DNA of 6,296 nt, taken from assembly GCA_022563625.1 (NCBI GenBank), contig JADFNA010000110.1:1-6296 (forward strand). Direction: 5' to 3'. The notes beneath the pieces were generated by a model that was not told where the DNA came from, ran no database searches, and saw only the letters and a program-made list of their open reading frames with translations. This DNA comes from Candidatus Zixiibacteriota bacterium (GTDB lineage Bacteria; Zixibacteria; MSB-5A5; GN15; JACZUZ01). The translations under genes and the position numbers were made by a program. Shown one piece after another: positions 1 to 5,244 of this stretch (positions are counted from its first letter, which is position 1; the number at the start of each line of letters is the position of its first letter).

Positions 1-173
1 CGGACACAGAACTACTGGAATTTGCCGCGATCGCCGCTGCGGTGAGTCACTATCGAGATTCGGAGCGGGCGCTCACTGACATGCTGGCGCATTTTCGGGC
101 GCCGTCACGCTGGAAAATGCGGGCCAGAAGCGCAACAAATGGCCCGGGCGCAGGATTGAAGCGATGGCGCTAA
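1..173 (+). CDS. C-terminal end of a probable OadG-like (sodium-pump decarboxylase gamma type) subunit, partial
   Basis: The third frame is open from the window edge to a TAA at 171-173 and encodes 56 residues. It begins with an acidic, alanine-rich helix (ELLEFAAIAAAVSHYR) and later has a short SRWKMRAR stretch. C-terminal tails of OadG-like subunits of biotin-dependent decarboxylases commonly combine such an AIAAA helix with a basic, tryptophan-containing SRW segment. The family anchors the carboxyltransferase to the membrane partner or stabilises the complex. The gene ends 21 nt before a biotin carrier protein gene on the same strand, which is the usual neighbour. The membrane helix expected at the N-terminus lies outside the window, so the family call rests on a short tail and on context. 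It could instead be the end of another carboxylase subunit. Confidence 0.45.
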   Translation, partial: DTELLEFAAIAAAVSHYRDSERALTDMLAHFRAPSRWKMRARSATNGPGAGLKRWR

Positions 174-194
174 TAAGAGCGAGAGGAAACTGAC

Positions 195-701
195 ATGCGC
201 CGCTACCGGGTCTTGATAGCAGACCGCAGTTTTGACGTTACAGTACGTGCGGACGGTGATGTATTCTCGGTCGATGTTGATGGAACTACCCGGCAAGTTT
301 CTCTGGAGAAAGTAGGGCGCCGCCGCAGTCATATGCTGGTTGATGCGCTCTCGCGTGAGGTTGATCTCAAAAAGAGCAACGGGTTGTGGGACGTGTTTAT
401 TGACGGGCGCCAGCTATCAGTGGATGTCGTGGATTTTCATCTGGCGGAACTTAAAAAAACCGCCGGAGTGTCACATGCGGCCACGATATCAAGAGAGTTA
501 AAGGCGCCAATGCCGGGTATGACACTCAAGCTGGCGGTGGTTGAAGGACAAGCGGTTAAGAAAGGTGACACGCTGATTATTCTCGAAGCGATGAAAATGG
601 AAAATCTTATCAAGGCCGCCGGAGATGGTACGGTTGCGAAAATACATGTAGCTCCCGGAACATCAGTGGAAAAGGGTCAAACGCTGATTGAGTTCAGTTG
701 A
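195..701 (+). CDS. Biotin carboxyl carrier protein (biotin/lipoyl attachment domain)
   Basis: This 168-residue protein should carry covalently bound biotin and shuttle carboxyl groups between the biotin carboxylase and carboxyltransferase sites of an acyl-CoA (propionyl-CoA/methylmalonyl-CoA) carboxylase or decarboxylase in the cytoplasm. The C-terminal domain, about residues 100-168, is a typical biotinyl domain. It has the APMPGM turn at 104-109, the biotinylation motif EAMKM at 131-135 with acceptor Lys134, and a closing GQTLIEF strand. Residues 1-85 form a beta-rich region like the N-terminal part of stand-alone carriers or the BT-like region of propionyl-CoA carboxylase alpha chains. Residues 86-100 look like a linker, without the long Pro/Ala hinge seen in many AccB proteins. 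The start is supported by AGAGGA at 182-187, 7 nt before the ATG. It sits directly upstream of methylmalonyl-CoA mutase, which argues for propionyl-CoA metabolism rather than fatty-acid synthesis. Its carboxylase partners are outside the window. Confidence 0.9.
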   Translation: MRRYRVLIADRSFDVTVRADGDVFSVDVDGTTRQVSLEKVGRRRSHMLVDALSREVDLKKSNGLWDVFIDGRQLSVDVVDFHLAELKKTAGVSHAATISRELKAPMPGMTLKLAVVEGQAVKKGDTLIILEAMKMENLIKAAGDGTVAKIHVAPGTSVEKGQTLIEFS

Positions 702-714
702 TCCGGCGCTCGTA

Positions 715-724
715 GGACGCGTCC
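715..724. repeat. 10-bp perfect palindrome between the biotin carrier and mutase genes
   Basis: GGACGCGTCC reads the same on both strands and lies in the 48-nt gap between the biotin carrier stop and the mutase start. It is too short and has no loop or T-run, so it is not a terminator. It could be a small operator or chance in GC-rich DNA. I assign no function. Confidence 0.25.
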
Positions 725-749
725 ACTTCACGGGAAAGCCGCACAAGAT

Positions 750-2351
750 ATGGCTAAACTTACAGACAAAGAAAAGAAGCGCCTGAGTTCGAGCGGCGTG
801 GAGTTTCCTGTCGTTGCCAGGCGGAAAGACGCATCCGCTGAGTTTTCACGTTCGGCGCAGGGTAGCGCTCCGGGTGAGTATCCGTTCCGGCGCGGTGTGT
901 ACGCCGACATGTATCGCGGGCGTGGCTGGACAATGCGCCAGTATGCGGGGTTTGGCTCGGCCGCCGAGACCAACGAGCGGTTTCGGCATTTGCTTGATCA
1001 GGGTCAAACCGGATTGTCGGTGGCTTTCGATTTGCCGACACAAATCGGGTATGACAGTGACCATGCGCTGGCCGCCGGGGAAGTCGGCAGGACGGGAGTG
1101 GCGATAGATTCGCTGGCGGATATGGAAACGCTGTTCGCCGATATCCCGCTGGGGACGGTGTCAACTTCTATGACAATAAACGCAACCGCCGTGATTTTGC
1201 TCGCTATGTATGTTGCGGTGGCGCGCAAACAGGGTGTCGCAGATGATCTCATTTCCGGGACGGTGCAAAATGACATTCTCAAAGAGTTTATCGCGCGCGG
1301 CACATATATTTATCCACCCCGGCAGTCGATGAGAATCGTGGCGGACATATTCTCGTATGCGAATGAACATTTGCCGCGCTATAACACGATTTCGATTTCG
1401 GGCTATCATATCCGGGAGGCCGGCTCGACAGCCGCGCAGGAAATAGCGTTTACACTCGCCAATGCAATCGCCTATGTTGAAAACGCGCTTTCGGCCGGTC
1501 TCGAGTTAGATGATTTCGCGCCGCGCCTATCATTTTTCTTTGCCGCGCACAATAATCTGTTTGAAGAGGTGGCGAAGTTTCGGGCGGCGCGGCAGTTGTG
1601 GGCTGAAATAGTGCGGGACAAATTCGGTTCAAATTCGGCAAAAGCACAGCGACTGCGATTTCATACACAAACCGGCGGTTCGACACTGACAGCCCAGCAG
1701 CCGGAGAACAATATAGTGCGCACGACAATTCAGGCGCTTGCGGCTGTTATGGGCGGTACGCAGTCGCTGCATACGAATGCCTTCGACGAGGCGCTCGGAC
1801 TGCCGACAGTGCGCTCGGCCGAGATTGCGCTCAGGACACAGCAGATTATCGCCGAAGAATCCGGCGTTAACTGGTCGGCCGATCCTCTGGGAGGATCGTA
1901 TCTGGTCGAGAAAATAACTGATGATCTGCTGGAGAGGGCCAGGGATTTCCTGCAGGCCATTGAGCGGTCGGGAGGCGCGGTCAAAGCGATAGAAAATGGA
2001 TATTTTCGGGGTGAAATCGGGCGTGCGGCGTATCAATTTCAGGTCGAGCTGGAGGAAAAAAAACGTGTCGTGGTTGGCCAGAATAAATATATTGCCGAAA
2101 GTGCAGAGCCGGTTGAGACAATGAAAGTCGATCCGGCCCTGGAGGCGGCGCAGGTTGAACGCACGCTGCGCCTGCGGGAATCGCGAAATCAGAAAAAGAC
2201 GAAAGTGGCGCTGGAGCGATTGCGAGATGCGGCCCGTGGAGACAGCAACATTATGGAGGCGACACTTGAGTCGGTTGAGAGTTATGCGACAGTTGGAGAG
2301 ATTTCAGATACGCTGCGTGAGGAATGGGGTGAGTATCAGCCGAGAGACTAA
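750..2351 (+). CDS. mcmA1: Methylmalonyl-CoA mutase, large (substrate-binding) subunit without a B12 domain
   Basis: This protein interconverts (R)-methylmalonyl-CoA and succinyl-CoA by adenosylcobalamin radical chemistry in the cytoplasm. Its 533 residues correspond to the N-terminal TIM-barrel/substrate domain of the mutase and stop after the [10 protein letters not shown] segment (513-522). The usual C-terminal cobalamin-binding domain with its DxHxxG motif is absent. The family fingerprint is nearly continuous: YPFRRGVY at 44-51, TMRQYAGFG at 61-69, a [10 protein letters not shown] strand, NTISISGYH at 212-220, and a TQSLHTN stretch near 337-343. Tyr65, Arg183 and His220 match Tyr89, Arg207 and His244 of the Propionibacterium enzyme with identical spacing. 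The Tyr/Arg pair is the methylmalonyl-type substrate signature; isobutyryl-CoA mutase has Phe/Gln there. A separate small B12 subunit must supply the cofactor. The ribosome site is modest (GGGAAAG at 732-738, 11 nt from the ATG). The 3' end overlaps the next gene by 23 nt. Confidence 0.96.
   Translation: MAKLTDKEKKRLSSSGVEFPVVARRKDASAEFSRSAQGSAPGEYPFRRGVYADMYRGRGWTMRQYAGFGSAAETNERFRHLLDQGQTGLSVAFDLPTQIGYDSDHALAAGEVGRTGVAIDSLADMETLFADIPLGTVSTSMTINATAVILLAMYVAVARKQGVADDLISGTVQNDILKEFIARGTYIYPPRQSMRIVADIFSYANEHLPRYNTISISGYHIREAGSTAAQEIAFTLANAIAYVENALSAGLELDDFAPRLSFFFAAHNNLFEEVAKFRAARQLWAEIVRDKFGSNSAKAQRLRFHTQTGGSTLTAQQPENNIVRTTIQALAAVMGGTQSLHTNAFDEALGLPTVRSAEIALRTQQIIAEESGVNWSADPLGGSYLVEKITDDLLERARDFLQAIERSGGAVKAIENGYFRGEIGRAAYQFQVELEEKKRVVVGQNKYIAESAEPVETMKVDPALEAAQVERTLRLRESRNQKKTKVALERLRDAARGDSNIMEATLESVESYATVGEISDTLREEWGEYQPRD
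2319..2323 (+). promoter_or_regulatory. Shine-Dalgarno site that fixes a GTG start inside the mutase gene
   Basis: GAGGA lies 5 nt before the GTG at 2329-2331, inside the end of the mutase coding region. This GTG gives a complete signal peptide (basic residues, hydrophobic core, A-R-A cleavage site). Starting further upstream would add a basic segment encoded in an alternate frame of the mutase gene, and no comparable ribosome site was noticed there. Confidence 0.6.
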
Positions 2352-2877
2352 ACAGACAGCTCAGGTTTTGCCGCGTGTATTGTTGTTAAGCGTTATGCTG
2401 TCCCTCTTTTTTGGAGAAGCCCGGGCGCAGGAAGACACATCGATTGTGTATGGCAAAACAGACAGTGTGACACTTGCAATTGGCGCCGTGATGCAGGAGA
2501 TGTTCTGGCGGGTTCGCGCCAATGACAACAGCGTCTTTTATGAAAATGAATTTCCGCATCTGCGTGAAACGATGAATCTTGACACATACCTGGGCGGAGT
2601 TCGATTCAGATCGACCAGGCGGCCGAACTCCGACAGCATTATCGCCATAACTGTTGACAGCGCAAGCGTAATTGAAGACACAGCTCTGGCGTATTTGAGT
2701 TTGGTTATTCTTCCGCTCGGTTCTGACACGACGCATAACAGCGCCAGAGTTCAGCGCCTGTACCGACTCGACGGTGTGTGGATCCGGCCGCTGTCGACGA
2801 CCCCGGGATCATACATCGACTATAACCGCCGAATTCAGCGCTATGAAGAAGACGCTGAAACTGAAGCTGAAGAATAA
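2329..2877 (+). CDS. Exported protein of unknown function, possible NTF2-like fold
   Basis: I do not recognise this 182-residue protein by family. With the GTG start, residues 1-33 form a Sec signal peptide: Lys8 and Arg16 in the n-region, a hydrophobic core at 17-28 and an ARA cleavage site followed by QE. There is no lipobox cysteine. The mature part of about 149 residues begins with a predicted helix (about 46-65, ending [11 protein letters not shown]). It continues with alternating beta-like stretches at 103-113 and 119-129, then a [13 protein letters not shown] segment at 143-155, and ends in a very acidic tail ([10 protein letters not shown]). A helix followed by strands and a hydrophobic DGVW strand suggests an NTF2-like cone fold, but this is inference. 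The start overlaps the mutase gene by 23 nt and the stop lies 10 nt before the epimerase gene, so it is co-transcribed and probably translationally coupled with cytoplasmic CoA enzymes despite being exported. An ATG at 2395 would cut off most of the signal peptide. Confidence 0.75.
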   Translation: MSISRETKQTAQVLPRVLLLSVMLSLFFGEARAQEDTSIVYGKTDSVTLAIGAVMQEMFWRVRANDNSVFYENEFPHLRETMNLDTYLGGVRFRSTRRPNSDSIIAITVDSASVIEDTALAYLSLVILPLGSDTTHNSARVQRLYRLDGVWIRPLSTTPGSYIDYNRRIQRYEEDAETEAEE

Positions 2878-2887
2878 AGGATGACCG

Positions 2888-3298
2888 ATGTCCAGATTGC
2901 TGTCGCATGTTGGCATAGCCGTTCAAGATATTGGGCGCGCGATTGACACGTTGCAAAAAATCTGTCCTGATCTGGCCGTGGCCGAGCGCGTGACAGTGGC
3001 GGACCAGGATGTCGAAGTCTGTTTTCTTGAATCTCAATCGCAGGGCAGCTGCAGAATAGAATTGCTGCGGGGACTAACAGCTTCAAGTCCGATCAGCAAG
3101 TTTATTGAAAAGCGCGGCGAGGGGCTGCATCATATCTGTTTCGGGTGCGCCAGTGTACAGGACCGCCTCTCGGAGTTGCGTGAAAAGGGGTTCGAAATGA
3201 TTGATGATTCTCCGCGGACTGGCGCTCTTGGCAAGAACATCGCATTTATTCATCCATCCTCCACACACGGAACGCTGATTGAGCTTGAAGAGGAGTGA
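2888..3298 (+). CDS. mce: Methylmalonyl-CoA epimerase (VOC/glyoxalase fold)
   Basis: The enzyme interconverts (S)- and (R)-methylmalonyl-CoA, linking the biotin-dependent carboxylase product to the mutase substrate. It is a 136-residue vicinal-oxygen-chelate protein with two beta-alpha-beta-beta-beta modules, the usual family length. Visible family motifs are SHVGIAVQD at 6-14 (metal ligand candidate His7), RIELLRG at 56-62, SPISKFIEKRGEGLHHICF at 67-85 (candidate ligand in the His81-His82 pair) and AFIHPSSTHGTLIEL at 119-133 (candidate ligand Glu132). The SPI-KF--KRGEGLHHI block and the HP-S--G-LIEL ending separate it from generic glyoxalases. AAAGGA at 2876-2881 lies 6 nt before the ATG, and only 10 nt separate it from the preceding gene. 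It ends 21 nt before the convergent BlaI-like gene, with no clear terminator hairpin between them. Confidence 0.93.
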   Translation: MSRLLSHVGIAVQDIGRAIDTLQKICPDLAVAERVTVADQDVEVCFLESQSQGSCRIELLRGLTASSPISKFIEKRGEGLHHICFGCASVQDRLSELREKGFEMIDDSPRTGALGKNIAFIHPSSTHGTLIELEEE

Positions 3299-3319
3299 AC
3301 TCATTCGATTAGATGGCTC

Positions 3320-3661
3320 TTATTTCTTGCGTTTGGCTTCCGCTTTTTTGAACTGCACCGGGTAGTCTTTTTTCAATGCCCGGATTATTTCACCGACGCG
3401 TTGTTCGAGAAAGTCTGTTTTCGCAAGCGCCGCTGAATAGAGATGCACTCTGCTCGGACGGGTGCGTATGACATGTCCTTTTTCCACCAGTCGTGTCAGA
3501 AGTGTCAGAACTGTGGTCAGTGCGAGTTTCTGTTTGATACGCAGGCGGAAGTGAATGTCCTTGCCTGACAGGGGTGAATCATCCCACAGAATCTCCATAA
3601 TATCAGCTTCACGCTGGCCGAGAAATCGCGCCGCTCCGGATCTGTTAAGATGGAATGCCAT
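3320..3661 (-). CDS. BlaI/MecI-family winged-helix transcriptional repressor
   Basis: This 113-residue protein is a predicted DNA-binding repressor. Residues about 11-78 match the BlaI/MecI winged helix: LGQREADIMEILW at 14-26, a second helix around GKDIHFRLR, the recognition-helix region LALTTVLTLLTRLVEKG at 46-62, and a wing ending in HLYSA. The C-terminal part is shorter than in staphylococcal BlaI (about 126 residues) and ends in a lysine-rich tail (KKAEAKRKK). In classical systems BlaI is inactivated when a BlaR1/MecR1 membrane protease (peptidase M56) signals beta-lactam. No such protease is in the window; the adjacent upstream gene encodes a micro membrane protein instead. Copper- and stress-type BlaI relatives also exist, so the inducer is unknown. 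The ATG has only a weak AGG about 13 nt upstream. There is no earlier ATG, GTG or TTG before the in-frame TAG of the preceding gene. Confidence 0.88.
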   Translation of the reverse strand: MAFHLNRSGAARFLGQREADIMEILWDDSPLSGKDIHFRLRIKQKLALTTVLTLLTRLVEKGHVIRTRPSRVHLYSAALAKTDFLEQRVGEIIRALKKDYPVQFKKAEAKRKK

Positions 3662-3694
3662 GTTGATGTGTGCCTGCGGGGCGCTTGCCGGGCG

Positions 3695-3850
3695 CTATTT
3701 TGATCCATCCTTGCGTGAGTTCATAATTTTCACTCCCCAGGCGATCAGAATGACCGGCATCAGATATTCACCTATTTGCAGGTCAATGACATCCAGGCGA
3801 TTGAGCAAGATGATCGCCCCGACAATGATAAAGGCCGCTCCCCAAAACAT
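3695..3850 (-). CDS. Micro membrane protein, LiaF-like/DUF5668-type two-helix segment
   Basis: This 51-residue protein has two hydrophobic helices separated by a short polar turn. Helix one is about residues 2-16 (MFWGAAFIIVGAIILL) and helix two about 30-43 (MPVILIAWGVKIM). A hairpin-like NRLDVIDLQIGEY connector lies between them and a positively charged tail (NSRKDGSK) follows. The MFWG start, IIVGAIILL and a second ILIAWGV helix match the N-terminal membrane segment of LiaF-like/DUF5668 proteins, which often accompany cell-envelope stress regulators. That assignment is from memory of the family pattern. The start is strongly supported by GGAGG 7 nt upstream. It precedes the BlaI-like repressor by 33 nt on the same strand and follows the UroD-like gene by 75 nt. 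Its place next to a repressor suggests a membrane-linked input or target, but the role is unknown. Confidence 0.8.
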   Translation of the reverse strand: MFWGAAFIIVGAIILLNRLDVIDLQIGEYLMPVILIAWGVKIMNSRKDGSK

Positions 3851-3857
3851 AGTAATT

Positions 3858-3862
3858 CCTCC
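3858..3862 (-). promoter_or_regulatory. Strong Shine-Dalgarno site of the micro membrane protein gene
   Basis: On the minus strand GGAGG (extended GGAGGAAT) lies 7 nt before the ATG at 3850. It is the best ribosome site in the window and is the main nucleotide evidence that this 51-codon frame is a real gene. Confidence 0.75.
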
Positions 3863-3895
3863 GGTCGTTAAACTTTCAGCCCTTTAATCGCTGTG

Positions 3896-3907
3896 CAAAC
3901 GAGTTTG
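3896..3907. repeat. Small inverted repeat upstream of the membrane protein/BlaI-like pair
   Basis: CAAAC-GA-GTTTG is a 5+5 bp inverted repeat in the 75-nt gap between the UroD-like stop and the micro membrane protein start, about 45 nt upstream of that start. It is placed where an autoregulatory BlaI-type operator could sit, but it does not match the classical TACA...TGTA operator closely. Operator function is inference. Confidence 0.3.
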
Positions 3908-3925
3908 TCCGCTTGCTCCAGCCTG

Positions 3926-4924
3926 TCAGGCGCGTAGTTGTTTGATTGTTTCTGAGAGCGCAGTGAGGTTCTCCATTGGTGTTTCCGGAGGGATTGAACA
4001 GCCGGGCCCAAAGATGAAGCGCTTGCCCTGCTGGCTGGCATATATTTCGCGCACTTTGAATGCGATTTCCTCGGGTGTCGCTTGCAGAAGCCAGCCGCTG
4101 TGGTCGAGTCCGCCGAGGGCGAGTTTGTTTCCGATCATGTCAATCCCATCGGAGAGCAAGGCATTAGTCGGGTCAGATTCATCCCAGTTCACAATTCCCA
4201 CGGGGTAGTCAGACAATTCTTTCAGGTAATTCTGCGATGCGCAGACATGCAGCAAATTGATGGCGTCATCTCCGGCCGCTGTGAGCGGGGCGAGGTCATA
4301 TTTGCGTCCGTATTTTTCGTATTGCGCATAAGTCAAAAGTGAAGCCGAGGCCCACTGCGTGGTGGCGTAAAACAATCCGTCGGCGCCCGCGTTTCTCAAT
4401 TCGGCGGAAAAGGCGGTGAACGTTTGTGCGATCCGCTCAATGGCGCCGAGTACCCGTGACTCGTCTTCCGCCAGATGGTCCAGCAGTGTCTGATCGTTTT
4501 TTACCAGATCGCCGGCAATAGACAGGGGGGTAAAAACGGTCATCAATATCGGTAAATCGGGACCGACTCGTTTGCGTATCAGCGACACTGCTTGCAAATG
4601 CTCCGCCAGGACGGCGGTGGTTGGAGGCAGGACTTCAATCTTGTCCCAGTCCGCTAATGTTTCAACGGCAAATTTCGTCTTGTTGTGCTTTTTGAATTCG
4701 CTGTCAGACCAGTCCAGAACATTTCCCCAATCCTCCATGTGATAGCTGGCGCGGGGATTGATTTTCATCAGATCCCAGCCGAAACGCTCCTGGAAATCAA
4801 CCATAGCATCCGCCAGTCCCCGGGCCGTGGTTTCGCGATGGTAGAAATGGCGCCAGACGGTGACAGCCGGGCGGTCCGCTTTGTCACCGGCAAGCAGTGT
4901 TAGCAGTCTCTCTCTTGGATTCAT
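3926..4924 (-). CDS. UroD-family protein, probable zinc-dependent corrinoid methyltransferase (MtaA/CmuA-like)
   Basis: This 332-residue protein has the uroporphyrinogen decarboxylase TIM-barrel fold. It opens with MNPRERLLTLLAGDKADRP, the usual start of UroD-like methyltransferases, and ends with FIFGPGCSIPPETPMENL at 304-320. The HemE active-site RQAGRY stretch near the N-terminus is absent, so haem synthesis is unlikely. His226-x-Cys228 (in LLHVCAS) and Cys309 (in GPGC) match the HxC...C zinc ligands of MtaA-type methylcobamide:coenzyme M methyltransferases, with similar spacing (81 residues from Cys228 to Cys309). Such enzymes activate a thiol or related acceptor with zinc and take a methyl group from a corrinoid protein; the acceptor here is unknown. 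The chosen ATG at 4924 has AAAGAG about 7 nt upstream. An in-frame ATG at 5020 would add 32 residues encoded by two hairpins. No corrinoid protein is adjacent. The gene may share a transcript with the membrane protein/BlaI-like pair 75 nt downstream. Confidence 0.85.
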   Translation of the reverse strand: MNPRERLLTLLAGDKADRPAVTVWRHFYHRETTARGLADAMVDFQERFGWDLMKINPRASYHMEDWGNVLDWSDSEFKKHNKTKFAVETLADWDKIEVLPPTTAVLAEHLQAVSLIRKRVGPDLPILMTVFTPLSIAGDLVKNDQTLLDHLAEDESRVLGAIERIAQTFTAFSAELRNAGADGLFYATTQWASASLLTYAQYEKYGRKYDLAPLTAAGDDAINLLHVCASQNYLKELSDYPVGIVNWDESDPTNALLSDGIDMIGNKLALGGLDHSGWLLQATPEEIAFKVREIYASQQGKRFIFGPGCSIPPETPMENLTALSETIKQLRA

Positions 4925-4968
4925 TTTATGCTCTTTTTGATTCACCTGCCGTTCGCACGAGTGGGCCG

Positions 4969-4988
4969 CTTGTCGTCCCGCCGACAAG
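4969..4988. repeat. Hairpin 1 upstream of the UroD-like gene
   Basis: CTTGTCG at 4969-4975 and CGACAAG at 4982-4988 are perfect 7-bp arms around a 6-nt loop (TCCCGC on the plus strand). It lies 44 nt before the UroD-like start. No T-run follows, so it is not a simple intrinsic terminator. It could be an mRNA leader structure, an operator or part of a dispersed repeat. Confidence 0.55.
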
Positions 4989-4999
4989 TTCGCTGAATA

Positions 5000-5017
5000 T
5001 ATGGGAGTTGTCCCATA
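5000..5017. repeat. Hairpin 2 upstream of the UroD-like gene
   Basis: TATGGGA at 5000-5006 and TCCCATA at 5011-5017 are perfect 7-bp arms around a 4-nt loop (GTTG). It lies 11 nt from the first hairpin, so the two could form tandem stem-loops in the untranslated leader of the UroD-like gene. Confidence 0.55.
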
Positions 5018-5244
5018 CACGCAAACCGGCCGGATGGCGAAAACACGCGCCCCGGCGCCGCGCTATGTGTGGGAAGCTCCACTATCTCTGACAATTCACT
5101 GAACAAGCTTTCGCGCGAGACTCTTTGCGCTGTGAATCCGGCCGAAACAAGAACATGAAGAGGGCGCGGCGGCGAACATGATTTGGCTTATGGTTCCTGG
5201 GTCCCGCCTCTGTTTTAGTGTTTTTCAGTCGAGAATATGCGCTT

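Larger units (their letters stand above)
4925..5244. other. Divergent intergenic region
   Basis: About 320 bases separate the divergent starts of the UroD-like gene and the sigma-54 regulator, so promoters for both should lie here. The part next to the UroD-like gene holds two short hairpins. The remainder (about 5021-5244) is GC-rich with scattered small palindromes such as TCGCGCGA at 5111-5118. I could not assign a convincing -35/-10 pair or a TGGCAC-N5-TTGC sigma-54 element. A minus-strand frame stays open from 5081 to a TAA at 4926-4928, but it has no ATG and no good ribosome site. I see no RNA gene that I can name. Confidence 0.6.

Noticed and set aside
760..1164. Long minus-strand frames inside the mutase gene (also 1629-2036)
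   Set aside because: They are Arg/Pro/Ser-rich frames opposite a strongly conserved enzyme gene, typical of GC-rich antisense shadows.
2155..2328. 58-codon upstream extension of the exported protein gene
   Set aside because: It lies wholly inside the mutase gene in another frame, is very rich in Arg and Cys, and would bury the signal peptide. The GTG at 2329 has a good GAGGA site.
3299..3319. Possible bidirectional terminator between the convergent epimerase and BlaI-like genes
   Set aside because: The 21-nt gap has no convincing stem-loop. GAGT-GA-ACTC, overlapping the epimerase stop, has a 2-nt loop and short arms.
3555..3887. Plus-strand 110-residue frame opposite the BlaI-like and micro membrane protein genes
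   Set aside because: It runs antisense to two genes that have family motifs and a good ribosome site. Its own product shows no recognisable pattern.
4036..4051. TGGCAT-N5-TCGC, resembling a sigma-54 -24/-12 element
   Set aside because: It mismatches the consensus in both boxes, lies inside the UroD-like coding region, and faces no gene start.
4925..5020. 32-codon N-terminal extension of the UroD-like protein from the ATG at 5020
   Set aside because: It covers both hairpins and has no similarity to the family. The MNPRERLL start at 4924 is the usual family N-terminus and has an AAAGAG site.
5027..5144. 9-bp inverted repeat CGGCCGGAT / ATCCGGCCG about 100 nt apart
   Set aside because: It is short, made of GC-rich palindromic sequence, and widely spaced, so chance is the simplest explanation.
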